Assembly: GCA_963800865.1 (NCBI GenBank)
Contig: CAWDCL010000002.1
Span: 1 to 64,000, forward strand
Source: JALOKP01 sp963800865
GTDB taxonomy: Bacteria > Acidobacteriota > Polarisedimenticolia > J045
Direction: 5' to 3'
DNA length: 64,000 nucleotides
Under the pieces are notes generated by a model. It was not told where the DNA came from, did not search any database, and saw only the letters and a program-made list of their open reading frames with translations. A program made the translations under genes and the position numbers. Position 1 is the stretch's first letter; every line of letters begins with the position of its first letter. Positions 7,017 through 18,231 of this stretch are shown here, piece by piece.

Positions 7017-7296
7017 CCCACTTAGGGCGGCGAGATTGTCGGCTAAGCGGGCGCACCCCCCGGCATTTCTACTCCCCTTCTCCTTTCCTGGTCAACATCT
7101 TCAGGTTCCAACGCGACGCATCCGCCCGGGTTTATCCGCCGGATTAGGCGGTCCCCTTCGCGTGCTTACGGCAACGGCACTCGTTGCCGGAGCAGCGTCT
7201 GTCGCACGGAAGCCCGTCCGGTTCCGTTCCGCCGGGGCGACGTCAGCGTCGCGAGGTCCGACGGCCATCAAGGGGCGGCCGACGACGCTCGAAACG

Positions 7297-7566
7297 CCGA
7301 CGGTCTACCCGGGATGTGTCTCGTCGAGGGGACGAACCTCTCCGAGGGACGCGGCACGACCTGGCCGTTCGACCGGAGCGGGCGGGGGCGCCGTGGCGCG
7401 ACGCCCGCGCGCTGGCCGCGCAGCTCGCGGGGTGGGATCTGCCCGGGGTGATCTTCCGGCCGGTGCGAGTCGTGCCCGAGTTCCTGAGGCACGCGGGGGC
7501 GGAGCGCCAAGGGGTCCAGCCTCACGTGGCCGGCCGCCTCGCCTTTCGCCCGGTCCTGGCGGGCGG
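7297..7566 (+). pseudogene. remnant of a DUF1343 (NamZ-like) gene
   Basis: Three successive frames encode fragments in the right order for the DUF1343 family (exo-beta-N-acetylmuramidase NamZ type, peptidoglycan recycling). They are TVYPG (frame of 7306), then LVEGTNLSEGRGTTWPF (from 7320), then GAPWRDARALAAQLAGWDLPGV... ending VQPHVAGRLAFRPVLAGG (to about 7566). A full protein has about 400 residues; only about 90 from the middle remain. No signal peptide or C-terminal part is found nearby. The rest of 7017-7784 holds no gene that I can support, only GC-rich shadow frames. This looks like a decayed gene at the former edge of the integron. Confidence 0.65.
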
Positions 7567-7784
7567 CCCCGGCCGGCGCGAGGCGATAGAAACCGGTACG
7601 TCGCCGTCCGTAATCGCCGCCGCATGGGTGTCGGCCGAGGGCGAAATCGCCCGGACCCGGCTTCCGTTCCTGCCCGATCCGTCCCGACCGTTCCTGACCG
7701 TCCCGTGACATAGCTCCGGCAGCATGGCGGTCGATCCCCGGGCGCCGCCGACGGCCGTCCGCGGGACGAGGAGACCGACAGCCC

Positions 7785-8765
7785 ATGCGTGCGAGGATCC
7801 TCGGCGTCGGACGAGCCGTGCCGGAGAAGGTGCTGACCAACCAGGACCTCGAGAAGCTCGTCGATACCGACGACGAGTGGATCAGGACGCGGACCGGCAT
7901 CGTCGAGCGGCACATCCTGGGGCCCGACGAGCAGTGCAGCGACCTCGTGGCGCGCGCCGGCGCGGTAGCGATCGCCCGCGCCGGCCTGGCGCCCGCCGAC
8001 ATCGACGCGTTGATCGTCGCCACCGCGACGCCGGACACGATCTTCCCCGCGACCGCCGCCTGGGCGCAGCCGAAGCTCGGGCTGCGGAACGTGCCGGTCT
8101 TCGACCTCTCCGCGGCCTGCTCGGGCTGGCTCTACGGCTACATCGTCGCCGACGGGCTGATCTGTGCCGGCACCGCGAAGTACGTGCTGGTCGTCGGCGC
8201 CGAAGCGCTGTCGCGTTCGACCAACTGGACCGACCGCAACACCTGCGTGCTGTTCGGGGATGGCGCCGGGGCGACCGTGATCGGTCCCAACGGCGACTCG
8301 CAGTCGGGGCTGCTCGCCCACACCTGGGGCGCGGACGGCAACCTGACCGAGCTGCTGCTCCAGCCCGCGGGCGGCACGCGGATGCAGGCCTCGGCCGAAA
8401 CGGTCGCGAATCACCTGCATTCCGTCCACATGTCAGGCAACGACGTCTACAAGCACGCGGTGCGCGCGATGCAGCAGGGCGTCGAGGAGGTGATGGCGAA
8501 GACCGGTGTTTCAGTCGACGACATCGACCTCTTCGTCCCGCACCAGGCGAACATCCGGATCATGACCGCGGCCGCGGACCGCGCCGGCCTGCCGCCCGAG
8601 AAGCTCTACGTCACGATCCACAAGTACGGGAACATGTCGGCCGCATCGATCCCGATCAGCCTCGCCGATGCCGAGCAGGAGGGGCGCCTGAAGAAGGGCA
8701 GCCTGGTCCTGACCGCAGCGTTCGGCGCCGGATTCACCTGGGCCGCGGCGCTGATCCGCTGGTAG
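7785..8765 (+). CDS. fabH: 3-oxoacyl-ACP synthase III (FabH-like)
   Basis: A 326-residue ketosynthase III, the normal FabH length, which condenses an acyl-CoA with malonyl-ACP to start fatty acid synthesis. The Cys-His-Asn triad is complete: Cys112 (FDLSAACSGWLYG), His253 (VPHQANIRI) and Asn283 (HKYGNMSAASIP). The N-terminal DDEWIRTRTGI and the C-terminal GAGFTWAAALIRW are typical. A GAGGAG lies about ten bases before the ATG. It stands alone, without plsX, fabD or fabG beside it, so an accessory role such as a secondary fatty-acid or polyketide starter enzyme is possible. Confidence 0.93.
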   Translation: MRARILGVGRAVPEKVLTNQDLEKLVDTDDEWIRTRTGIVERHILGPDEQCSDLVARAGAVAIARAGLAPADIDALIVATATPDTIFPATAAWAQPKLGLRNVPVFDLSAACSGWLYGYIVADGLICAGTAKYVLVVGAEALSRSTNWTDRNTCVLFGDGAGATVIGPNGDSQSGLLAHTWGADGNLTELLLQPAGGTRMQASAETVANHLHSVHMSGNDVYKHAVRAMQQGVEEVMAKTGVSVDDIDLFVPHQANIRIMTAAADRAGLPPEKLYVTIHKYGNMSAASIPISLADAEQEGRLKKGSLVLTAAFGAGFTWAAALIRW

Positions 8766-8886
8766 GCACGCGGCCGCGAGGCCGTCCGCAACCGTCCGTT
8801 CCAGCTCCGTCGCATCCGCGTCCCTTGACGCGACACCGGCGTCCCGTACCTTGGACCCGGGTTTGGTTCCGGAGGCACGGTCGACC

Positions 8887-9105
8887 ATGCAGTGGAGGTC
8901 GCGCAGCGCGCGTCATGAGCGGCGAGTCGGGCTCGGCATCCTCGCCGTGGGCAGTGCCGTATTCCTCACCGTCCTCGCCGTCGCCGTGGCTGCGGCGCTT
9001 TCCGACTCCGATCCGCTCGCGCCCGCGCTCGTCGGCGGCGGCGGCGCGCTGCTGGCGCTGGGGCTGGCGCGATGGGGCTACCGCGAGCTGCGCCCGACGG
9101 CGTAG
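8887..9105 (+). CDS. small two-helix membrane protein
   Basis: A 72-residue protein with a basic N-terminus (MQWRSRSARHERRVG), two hydrophobic segments (about residues 16-38 and 45-60) and a short polar tail. Not recognised. The ATG at 8887 has GGAGG 11 bases upstream; a longer frame reaches 8851 without a better ribosome site. It lies 120 bases after fabH on the same strand and could be in its transcript. The 220 bases after it hold nothing identifiable. Confidence 0.5.
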   Translation: MQWRSRSARHERRVGLGILAVGSAVFLTVLAVAVAAALSDSDPLAPALVGGGGALLALGLARWGYRELRPTA

Positions 9106-9328
9106 GACGCGGACGCGCCCGTCCGGACGATCCGGCCGGTTTCGCGTCCCGGACCGTCACCCGCTGACCAACTCGTAGCCCGGCGCCCGGGGCCCCGCGC
9201 GCGGTTGCTGCCCCCCGGTGTGCGTCCCCGTCTTCCATTGTCCGGGCTTTCCGGGCGCCGGCTCCCGGCGCGGGCTGGCACGCTTCTTCCAACCATCCGG
9301 ACGGGTTGCTCCGTGCCGGAGGTTGGCC

Positions 9329-11215
9329 ATGCTTCGTCCGACGCCGCTCCTCGCCTCGCTCGCCCTGCTCGGTCTGCCCGCCGCGGCAGCGCCCGCGCTC
9401 GCCGCAGCCGCGGCCCCGGCCGTGACCGTGACGGACCGGGTCCGGACGGCGGCCTCCGCCGTCTACTTCCACGGGATGACCGACGAGATCGCGCGGCGCG
9501 AGCTCGGGCCCGGCGCCGTGCCGGAGCTGCTCGCGCTGCTGGCCGACCCGGCGTTCGAGCGTCGCGACAACGTGGTCGCGTTCCTCGCCTACCTCGGGGA
9601 CGGGGCCGCGCGCGACGCGCTGCTCGCGCACCTCGACGCCCCGGCCGCCGGCCTCGCGCGCCCCGAGGAGGACCGCGCCGCACTGCTCGTCCCCGAGGCG
9701 CTCGGCCGCATGGCCGCGCGCGGCGACGACCGGGCGCTCGATGCGCTGCTGCGCCTGACCGCGCCGGGCGGCCGCACCGTCGCGGCCGCGCACGCCCCGG
9801 GCGCCGCTCCCGGAATGGCGGACGATCTCGCCGCAGCCGCCCTGCGCGGGCTCGCGCTCTCGGGCCGGCCCGCGGCGCGGGACCGCCTGGTTGACGTCGC
9901 GCGCGGGCGCACCACGCCGCGCCCCGGCGGCCGCAACCTGGCCGCCGCGGCGCAGGACGCGCTCGACCTGTTCCGCGACCTCGCATCGCCGCGCGCGCCC
10001 CTGGCCGCCTCCCCGGAGCGGACCGACGGGCCGGAAGCATCCCCCGCGGTGGACGGCCCGGCGCCGGAAGCCGCCGGTGCGCCGCCGGTGACCGAGTCGG
10101 TCGACACGCAGACCCGGACGCACCAGGCCGCGCTGAGCTTCGCCAACCACGTCGCCCTGACCGGGTCGCAGGTCATGGACGACGCCCGGCTGGACAGCGT
10201 CCTCAGGACCGCGCGCAACCGGATGGGCAAGGCGGACTACACCGGCGACGTCTCGTGCTGCGCGACCCTCGTGCGCAGCTCCGCGGCGAAGACCTTCGGC
10301 GCCGCCGGCGACGGGCTCGATGCGATCGACAGCGACGCCGAGCTGCGCAGCGTCCTGTACGACTCGGCCGCGCGCGTCAAGGTGGTGCGGCAGATCAACT
10401 ACTGCGGAAGCCCCGGCACCAACATCATCGGGTGCGCGTGGACGCCGGGGAACGGGATGGCGCTCGTCCGGTTGAGCGACCTCGGCACGGAGGCGGTGCT
10501 GTGGGCGCACGAGTACGGCCACAACATCGGCCTGAACCACCAGGCCGACACGAAGCGGATCATGTGCGGAACCGACTACGGCACGAACAACGGCCTCGAC
10601 CAGGCCGAGTGCAACACCTACCACGCACCGAGCCCGTCGGCGTCGATGACGGTCACGGACGTCGGCGCCTGCGAGGACCCGGACCTGGACGAGATCCACA
10701 GCGTGGTCGACAACTGCCCCGCCCTCTCCAACCCGACCCAGGCCGACGCGGACGCCGATACGGTCGGCGACGGCTGCGACAACTGCGCCGCGACCGCGAA
10801 CGCCAACCAGCTCAACACCGACGGCGACGCCCAGGGCAACGTCTGCGACGCCGACGACGACAACGACGGCGCGCTCGACGGGTCGGATTGCGCGCCGCTC
10901 GACGCGGCCGCCTCCGCCCGGGCCGGGCGCGCCGACCAGCTGGGCTGGCAGGCGGGCAGCCGCACGGTCCTCACCTGGGCCCGCGGCACCCAGGCCTCGG
11001 TCACGAACGTCTACCGCAACCAGTTCGGACCGTCGTTCCCCGCGACCTGGAGTTGCTTCGCCGGCAACGTCGCCGGGACCGCCGCGACCGACGCCGCGCT
11101 GCCGGCGGCGGGGAAGGGCTACTCGTACCTGGTCACCGGCGAGAACACCTGCGGCGAATCGGACGCGGGGACCTCGAGCTCGGGCGCGACCCGCTCGTTC
11201 CAACCTTGTCCGTAG
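9329..11215 (+). CDS. secreted metzincin-like metallopeptidase with thrombospondin-3-like repeats
   Basis: A 628-residue secreted protein. A signal peptide (LLASLALLGLPAAAAPALAA) is followed by helical repeats resembling HEAT repeats (about residues 35-235) and a linker. The catalytic domain has the zinc motif HEYGHNIGLNHQ (first His at residue 394), which fits HExxHxxGxxH of metzincins, and IMCG shortly after as a possible Met-turn. Residues about 455-525 are calcium-binding repeats of thrombospondin type 3 (DNCPALSNPTQADADADTVG...DGCDNC). The last 90 residues form an Fn3-like domain with KGYSYLVTGENTCG and end in CP. Start: GGAGG six bases before the ATG. It is convergent with the FG-GAP gene across an inverted repeat. 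Confidence 0.8.
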   Translation: MLRPTPLLASLALLGLPAAAAPALAAAAAPAVTVTDRVRTAASAVYFHGMTDEIARRELGPGAVPELLALLADPAFERRDNVVAFLAYLGDGAARDALLAHLDAPAAGLARPEEDRAALLVPEALGRMAARGDDRALDALLRLTAPGGRTVAAAHAPGAAPGMADDLAAAALRGLALSGRPAARDRLVDVARGRTTPRPGGRNLAAAAQDALDLFRDLASPRAPLAASPERTDGPEASPAVDGPAPEAAGAPPVTESVDTQTRTHQAALSFANHVALTGSQVMDDARLDSVLRTARNRMGKADYTGDVSCCATLVRSSAAKTFGAAGDGLDAIDSDAELRSVLYDSAARVKVVRQINYCGSPGTNIIGCAWTPGNGMALVRLSDLGTEAVLWAHEYGHNIGLNHQADTKRIMCGTDYGTNNGLDQAECNTYHAPSPSASMTVTDVGACEDPDLDEIHSVVDNCPALSNPTQADADADTVGDGCDNCAATANANQLNTDGDAQGNVCDADDDNDGALDGSDCAPLDAAASARAGRADQLGWQAGSRTVLTWARGTQASVTNVYRNQFGPSFPATWSCFAGNVAGTAATDAALPAAGKGYSYLVTGENTCGESDAGTSSSGATRSFQPCP

Positions 11216-11227
11216 GACGCGCGTCAT

Positions 11228-11314
11228 CCTGCCCGTAGGGGCCGGCCTCCGTGCCGGCCCGCGTGGCGCGGGTCCTTGTTCGGGCCGGCACGGAGGCCGG
11301 CCCCTACGGGCAGG
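11228..11314. repeat. REPIN-like perfect inverted repeat between convergent genes
   Basis: Two 34-base arms (11228-11261 and 11281-11314) are exact reverse complements around a 19-base loop. Each arm contains the 27-base REP unit found elsewhere in the window (begins GTAGGGGCC, ends GGCCCG), and each unit can itself fold (GGGCCGGC/GCCGGCCC). The right arm contains the stop codon of the 11304-15443 gene. It probably serves as a two-way transcription terminator. Confidence 0.9.
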
Positions 11315-14300
11315 ATCCCGCGCTGCGGGGCGCGCCGTCGCTGCCGGCGCCGACGGATCCGGCGCCGCACGAGGTGACGGCGCGCACGAGATAGAAGAAG
11401 CCGGTCCCCGCCGCGGGCGCTCCCGGATCGGTCGCCCTGGTATCGCTCGCGTCGCGGGTCTCGACGCAGGTCGGGGCGCCGAACCCGCGCGGATCGGCCG
11501 AGCGCAGCGTGTCGTAGGCCACCGTCCCGGGCTGGCCGCCGCGATCTCCCGGTTCGAACCACGAGAGCGTCGTCCGGTTGTCGAAGCGAAGGAACTGGAC
11601 CTCGCCCGGCACTCCCCACTCGCCGGCGTTCGCGTCGTTGCAGTCGCCGGCGAACGGGACGCGCCCCGCGGGCTCCCGGCACGCGTTCAGCGCGTCGGCC
11701 GCGTTGCCGTATCCGTCCCCGTCGGCGTCGCGGTAGTAGGGGCGCAGGATGCAGCCGCCGCCGCGCAGGTCGGGGGTCGTGACCGGGCCGAACGGCGCGG
11801 CGAGCCACGGCGAGCGCGGCGCCAGCGGGTGCCGTGACGAGAGACGGGCCCGCCACGCGAAGCGCCGCGTGTCCAGGCCGGTCACGGTGGCGTCGAAGCC
11901 GTCGTAGACGCTCCCCGACGCGCCGGGCGCACCGCTGTCCTGCCACGCCGAGCGTCCCAGGCCGGAGCGGTCGAAGGGCGTCCCCTGCGGCTTCAGTTCC
12001 CACTCGAGGCGCACCTTGCCGCGGCCGAGCGGCGTGCGCCCGAGCGCGCGCACGCGGAAGTCGGTGGCCGAGTCCGAGGCCAGGCCGGACGCGATCGGTG
12101 CGCTGCCGTCGGCGCGGACCTGGCGCGGCCGGCGGTCGAGACCGTCGCCGCCGTTGCCGAGCCAGAGGAAAGCGCGGCCGCTGTCGGTGTTGGGATCGTC
12201 GAAGAGATAGGCGCCGACGAGGATGTCCGACATCCCGTCGCCGTTGACGTCGCCGACGCCGGCGACCGACTGCCCGAAGAGCGCGCCGGCCTGGTCGGGC
12301 TCCGCGGCCCAGGCCGGGGTCGTCGTCGGTCCGGTGGCGGAGCCCAGGAACAGCAGCGCACGCCCCTCGTCGGTCTGCCCGCCGTCCCAGCCGCGCACGC
12401 CGACGAGGATGTCGCCGAAGCCGTCGCCGTTCACGTCGCCCGCGCCGGAAACCGCGCCGAGAGCAGCGCCCGTCTGGTCGCCTTCCGCGAACCAGTCGGG
12501 CGCCAGGCTCGGGCCCGACGGCGAACCGTAGAAGAGATAGGCGCGCCCCTCGGTCGCGAGGTCGTTCCGGTAGCCGGTCGCGCCGACGAGGATGTCCGCG
12601 AAGCCGTCGCCGTTGACGTCGCCCGCTCCGGCGACCGAGCGCCCGCATTCCGCGCCGCTCCGCCCGCCGGCGAAGGTCCACGACGGCGCCGGGGACGGGC
12701 CGGTGGGCGAGCCGAAGTAGACCAGCGCGCGCCCCTCGCTGGCGAACGTGCCGCGCCAGACGCGCGCGCCGATCAGCACGTCGTCGAAGCCGTCGCCGTT
12801 GACATCGCCCGCGCCCGAGACGACGAAGCCGTAGCTCGCCACCGTGCGGCCGCCGCCGTCGCTCCAGGCCGGCGCCTTGCCGAGGCCCAGCGGCCCGCCG
12901 AGGTAGACGTACGCCCGTCCCGCGTCGACCAGCCCCGCGTCGTCGAAGAAGACCGCGCCGACGACGAGGTCGCCGTAGCCGTCGCCGTTGACGTCGCCGG
13001 CATCCGCGACCGAGACGCCGAAACGCGAGTCGAACTGGTCGTTCTCCTCGACCCACGACGGCGTCGTCGCGAGCCCCGCCGGGCCGCCCCGGAAGACCCA
13101 GACGCGCCCCTCGCGGTCCTGTCCGGCGCCGTTGGTGAAGTACGGGGCGCCGAGCGCCAGGTCGTCGTAGCCGTCGCCGTCGACGTCGCCCGCGCCCGAC
13201 GCGCCGACGCCGAGGTGCGCGTCCGCCTGGTCGGGCTCGAAGGTCCAGTTCGCCACGAGTGACGGGCCGGAGGGGGAGCCGTAGAAGACGTAGGCCCGGC
13301 CTTCGTCGACCTGGCCGCCGTCGTAGAGGTACGCGCCGATCACGACGTCGGCGTAACCGTCGCCGTTGACGTCTCCCGCACCACGCACCTGGTAGCCGAA
13401 GTAGGCCCCGGGCTGCTTCGCATCGGCGGTCCACGAAGCGGCCGCGAGCGGCACGTTCCCGGCGCCGCGGTAGAGCGCGGCCCGCCCCTCGTCGGCCGCG
13501 CCGGCGTCGCGGCCCGGCGCGCCGGTCAGCGCGTCGGCAAAGCCGTCGCCGTCGACGTCGCCCGCCCCGGCGACCGCCCGTCCCAGTTCGGCGCCGGCCT
13601 GGTCGCCGTCGGCCGTCCAGGATGGGGCCGTCGCCAGCCCGGCGGTTCCCCCGCGGTAGGCGGACGCGCGTCCGGCGTCGGTGGCGCTCGCGTCGCCGTC
13701 GAAGAGCGGCGCGCCGATCAGCGCGTCGGCGAAACCGTCGCCGTCGACGTCGCCCGCCCCGGCGACCGCGCGCCCGTGCTCGGCGCCGGCCTGGTTCGAC
13801 TCGCTGCTCCACGCGGGCGCCGCGGCGAGTCCGGCCGCGCTGCCGCGGAAGGCGTAGGCCCGCCCCTCGTCGGCCTGGCCGGCGTCGTAGAGCGGAGCGC
13901 CGACCAGCGCGTCGGCGTAGCCGTCGCCATCGACGTCGCCGGCGAGCGCGAGCGCGGCGCCGAACTGCGCGCCGGCCTGGTCGCTTTCCGCGGTCCACGC
14001 GGCCGTCGTCGCGAGACCGCTCGCCGATCCGAGGTAGAGCGCCGCGCGCCCTTCGTCGGCGTCGGGACCGTCGAACTTCGGCGCGCCGACGAGCGCGTCG
14101 GCATAGCCGTCGCCGTTGACGTCGGCGCCGCCCGCGAGCGCACTGCCGAACTCGGCGCCGGCCTGCGCACCGGCGACCGTCCAGGACGGCGTCGTGGCCA
14201 GGCCCGACGGCGATCCCGGGAAGAGCCGCGCCCGTCCGCCGTCCGCCGCGCCGGCGTCGGACAGCGGCGCGCCGGCAAGCAGCTCGTCGTCGCCGTCGCC

Positions 14301-15443
14301 GTCCACGTCGCCCGCCCCCGCCAGCGCGCGGCCCAGCTGCGCGCCCGCCTCGCCGCCGAGGACGGTCCAGTCGGCGCTCGCGCCGGGCCCCGACGCGGAG
14401 CCGTACCAGGCCTGCACCCGCCCCTCGTCCGCCAGCGTGCCGTCGTGGAGCGGCGCGGCCACCGCGATGTCGTCGAAGCCGTCGGCATTCACGTCGCCGG
14501 CGAAGGTCACGCTCGCGCCGAGCCGCGCGTCGGCCTGCGTACCGTTCACGGTCCACGACGGCGTCGCCGCCGGGCCTGCCGCCGAACCGAGGAACAGCAG
14601 CGCACGGCCCGTGTCGGGAGCACCGTTGTCGTAGAACGGAACGCCGACGAGGATGTCCGAGAACCCGTCCCCGTTGACGTCGCCCGCGGCCGACACGACG
14701 CTGCCGAGCCGCGCGCCGCCCTGGCCGCCGTCGGCGCTCCACGACGCCGCGGTCAGCAGCGGATCGACCGTCAGCGGCCAGGCCGCGTCGCGGTCGTCGA
14801 TCTGGATCGTCAGCGTGCCGGGGGCGAGAAGGAAGCGCGCCGGGACCTCGCGGCCGTGCGCATCGCGCACGGCGAGGCCGGCGTAGGCCAGGACGGGACG
14901 CCCCGCGGCATCGCGCAGGCCGACGGCCGCCGGTCCCGCGGGCGCCGCGAGCAGGCTCCCGCCGAGCTCGAACTCCAGCTCGTACGGCGCGTCGCCGGCG
15001 GGGCGCGGACCGTCGAGCGTGACGCCGTGCTCGAGCCCGCGCGGATCGTTGACGAACCACTCGGTCAGGCCGGCGCGGCGGATCTCGGCGCGACCGCCCG
15101 TGCCGGCGACCCGGCCGGGCTCGACCGGCGCCAGGTCTCCCGAACGCCCGGCGCGGCGCAGGGCCAGCGCCAGGCGGAAGCGCGCGGCGTCCCCGGTCCT
15201 CGGCACGACCTCGAGCCCTGCGGGCGTCACCGTGAGGCGCAGGCCGTGGGCGCGATTCGGCGCGGAAACCTCCGCGCCCCGGGCGGTGTCGCGGAATCCG
15301 TACTCTTCGAGCGCCAGCGCGCCGGAGACCTCGGCGGCCCAGCCCGCCGGCACGAGCGGCGGCGCATCGGCCTGCGCCGGAATCGCCGGCGCAACCGCGA
15401 GAAGCGACACTCCAAGCAAACCGCACGACCGGCGCATCGGCAT
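11304..15443 (-). CDS. secreted FG-GAP repeat (integrin-alpha-like propeller) protein
   Basis: A 1379-residue secreted protein. A signal peptide (LLGVSLLAVAPAIPAQA) is followed by a beta-rich N-terminal domain (to about 240). Fourteen FG-GAP repeats of about 60 residues follow, each with a calcium loop of the form GDVNGDGF.D.LVG. This is two seven-bladed propellers' worth, or one long array. Next comes a region of about 130 residues, a MopE-like segment (YRDADGDGYGN, GDCNDA), and the C-terminal Fn3-like domain (GTGFFYLVRAVTSCG) ending in CP. The function is probably adhesion or structure outside the cell; no catalytic motif is seen. The stop codon lies in the REP palindrome. The repetitive DNA creates a very long shadow frame in another phase, which is not a gene. 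Confidence 0.88.
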   Translation of the reverse strand: MPMRRSCGLLGVSLLAVAPAIPAQADAPPLVPAGWAAEVSGALALEEYGFRDTARGAEVSAPNRAHGLRLTVTPAGLEVVPRTGDAARFRLALALRRAGRSGDLAPVEPGRVAGTGGRAEIRRAGLTEWFVNDPRGLEHGVTLDGPRPAGDAPYELEFELGGSLLAAPAGPAAVGLRDAAGRPVLAYAGLAVRDAHGREVPARFLLAPGTLTIQIDDRDAAWPLTVDPLLTAASWSADGGQGGARLGSVVSAAGDVNGDGFSDILVGVPFYDNGAPDTGRALLFLGSAAGPAATPSWTVNGTQADARLGASVTFAGDVNADGFDDIAVAAPLHDGTLADEGRVQAWYGSASGPGASADWTVLGGEAGAQLGRALAGAGDVDGDGDDELLAGAPLSDAGAADGGRARLFPGSPSGLATTPSWTVAGAQAGAEFGSALAGGADVNGDGYADALVGAPKFDGPDADEGRAALYLGSASGLATTAAWTAESDQAGAQFGAALALAGDVDGDGYADALVGAPLYDAGQADEGRAYAFRGSAAGLAAAPAWSSESNQAGAEHGRAVAGAGDVDGDGFADALIGAPLFDGDASATDAGRASAYRGGTAGLATAPSWTADGDQAGAELGRAVAGAGDVDGDGFADALTGAPGRDAGAADEGRAALYRGAGNVPLAAASWTADAKQPGAYFGYQVRGAGDVNGDGYADVVIGAYLYDGGQVDEGRAYVFYGSPSGPSLVANWTFEPDQADAHLGVGASGAGDVDGDGYDDLALGAPYFTNGAGQDREGRVWVFRGGPAGLATTPSWVEENDQFDSRFGVSVADAGDVNGDGYGDLVVGAVFFDDAGLVDAGRAYVYLGGPLGLGKAPAWSDGGGRTVASYGFVVSGAGDVNGDGFDDVLIGARVWRGTFASEGRALVYFGSPTGPSPAPSWTFAGGRSGAECGRSVAGAGDVNGDGFADILVGATGYRNDLATEGRAYLFYGSPSGPSLAPDWFAEGDQTGAALGAVSGAGDVNGDGFGDILVGVRGWDGGQTDEGRALLFLGSATGPTTTPAWAAEPDQAGALFGQSVAGVGDVNGDGMSDILVGAYLFDDPNTDSGRAFLWLGNGGDGLDRRPRQVRADGSAPIASGLASDSATDFRVRALGRTPLGRGKVRLEWELKPQGTPFDRSGLGRSAWQDSGAPGASGSVYDGFDATVTGLDTRRFAWRARLSSRHPLAPRSPWLAAPFGPVTTPDLRGGGCILRPYYRDADGDGYGNAADALNACREPAGRVPFAGDCNDANAGEWGVPGEVQFLRFDNRTTLSWFEPGDRGGQPGTVAYDTLRSADPRGFGAPTCVETRDASDTRATDPGAPAAGTGFFYLVRAVTSCGAGSVGAGSDGAPRSAGSCP

Positions 15444-15568
15444 TCCTCCCCCGAACGCGATGCCCTACCCCCGACCGGTCGTTGATACGCCTTACCCGGG
15501 GGGATCCGCAAGATAACGGAGAGATTCGGAGGATGACGGAGATCCGCGGGCGAGTCCCGACAAGGAAC

Positions 15569-15591
15569 GGGGCCGGCGTGTAGCCGGCCCC
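15569..15591 (-). terminator. hairpin after the vor operon
   Basis: Nine-base perfect arms GGGGCCGGC (15569-15577) and GCCGGCCCC (15583-15591) enclose five bases, about 30 bases beyond the stop of the last vor gene on the minus strand. No clear T-run follows, so its action as an intrinsic terminator is an inference. Confidence 0.5.
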
Positions 15592-15622
15592 GGGGAGCGC
15601 CCGTCGCTGTCCGGGGCGCGGC

Positions 15623-17064
<1,442 letters not shown>

Positions 17065-17068
<4 letters not shown>

Positions 17069-18180
17069 AGCACACCTCCTTCGCGGGCGGCGCGGCGGAT
17101 GACGTCGAGGCACTCCTCGGCGCTCGGGACGTTGCCGCCCATCCGGCCGTAGAAGTCGACCGGGATCCGGTCGTGGACCGACAGCCGGACGTCCTCGATC
17201 ATCTGCCCGTTGGACAGCTCGAAGGTGACCATCCGCCTGGCCTGGCGGGCCAGCTCCTCGAGCCGCGCCTTCGGGAACGGGAAGAGCGTGATCGGCCGCA
17301 GCAGGCCCACCGGGATCCCTTCCTCGCGCGCCAGGTGCACCGCCGAGCGGAGCACGCGCGCGACGATCCCGTAGCCGACGACGACCAGCTTCGCCCCGTC
17401 GATCATGTACTCGGAGAAGCGGACTTCCTTCTCCTCGATCTCCTTGTACTTCCGCTGCAGGTGGCGGTTGTGCTCCTCCAGCTCGTCGGGCTCGAGGAAG
17501 ATCGACGAGATCAGGTTGTGGCGCGTTGCGGCGTCGGCCCGCGTCGCCCAGTCCTTCTCCGGCAGCGCGGGAATCGGGTCGGGGAAGACGACCGGCTCCA
17601 TCATCTGGCCGGTGAAACCGTCCGCGGCGATCATCACCGGCGTGCGGTAGCGGTCGGCGGTCTCGAAGGCGGCCATCGTCAGGTCGCACATCTCCTGGCC
17701 GGAAGCGGGGGCGTAGACCGGCGTGCGGTAGTTGCCGTGACCGCCGACCCGCACGACCTGGTTGTAGTCCGACTGCTCCGGCGCGATGTTCCCGAGGCCG
17801 GGCCCGCCGCGCATGATCGTCGCGATGACGCAGGGCAGTTCGGCCCCGGCGCAGTAGGAGATCCCCTCCTGCTTGAGGCTGATGCCCGGCCCGGACGACG
17901 CGGTCATGCAGCGCACGCCGGTCGCGGCGGCGCCGTAGACCATGTTGATCGACGCGATCTCCGACTCGGCCTGGATGAAGACCCCGCCGACCGCGGGAAA
18001 GTCACGCGACGCGGTCTCGGCGATCTCGCTGGCCGGCGTGATCGGGTAGCCGAAGTAGGACCGGGCGCCCGCGAGGATCGCGCCCTTGACGATCGCGTCG
18101 TTCCCCTTGATCAGGATCGGCGTGCGCCGGGCCGGCAGGCCGAGCGCGCCCTTGACGTTGCTTCCGGCGTCTTGCGCCAT
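17065..18180 (-). CDS. vorB: 2-oxoacid:ferredoxin oxidoreductase alpha subunit (VorB-type)
   Basis: A 371-residue alpha subunit of the VorB/KorA type. After an extension of about 22 residues comes LIKGNDAIVKGAILAGARSY with FGYPITPASEIAE, the pyrimidine-binding region. It is followed by CMTASSGPGISLKQEGISY and MRGGPGLGNIAPEQSDYNQV. The C-terminal part (VVVGYGIVARVLRSAV, LLRPITLFPFP) is the domain shared with transketolase-like enzymes. It acts in the cytoplasm with the fused beta-gamma protein downstream and the ferredoxin subunit upstream. The ATG at 18180 is 51 bases after vorD. Confidence 0.9.
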
Positions 18181-18231
18181 GCTGCACCCCTGCGCGACGC
18201 GGAGTTCCCGCCGCGCGGACTTCGCGGCCGC

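Noticed and set aside
7036..7713. A plus-strand protein of 225 codons after the cassette array
   Set aside because: Arg/Gly/Pro-rich, without domain; the real coding trace here (DUF1343 remnant) jumps between frames.
7017..7784. Integron integrase gene
   Set aside because: I looked for tyrosine-recombinase motifs in all frames at the expected side of the array and saw none.
11224..15426. A 1400-codon open frame overlapping the FG-GAP gene in another phase on the same strand
   Set aside because: It is extremely rich in arginine and follows the repeat period of the real gene; it is a shadow caused by high GC and repeats. The FG-GAP frame has the signal peptide and the calcium motifs.
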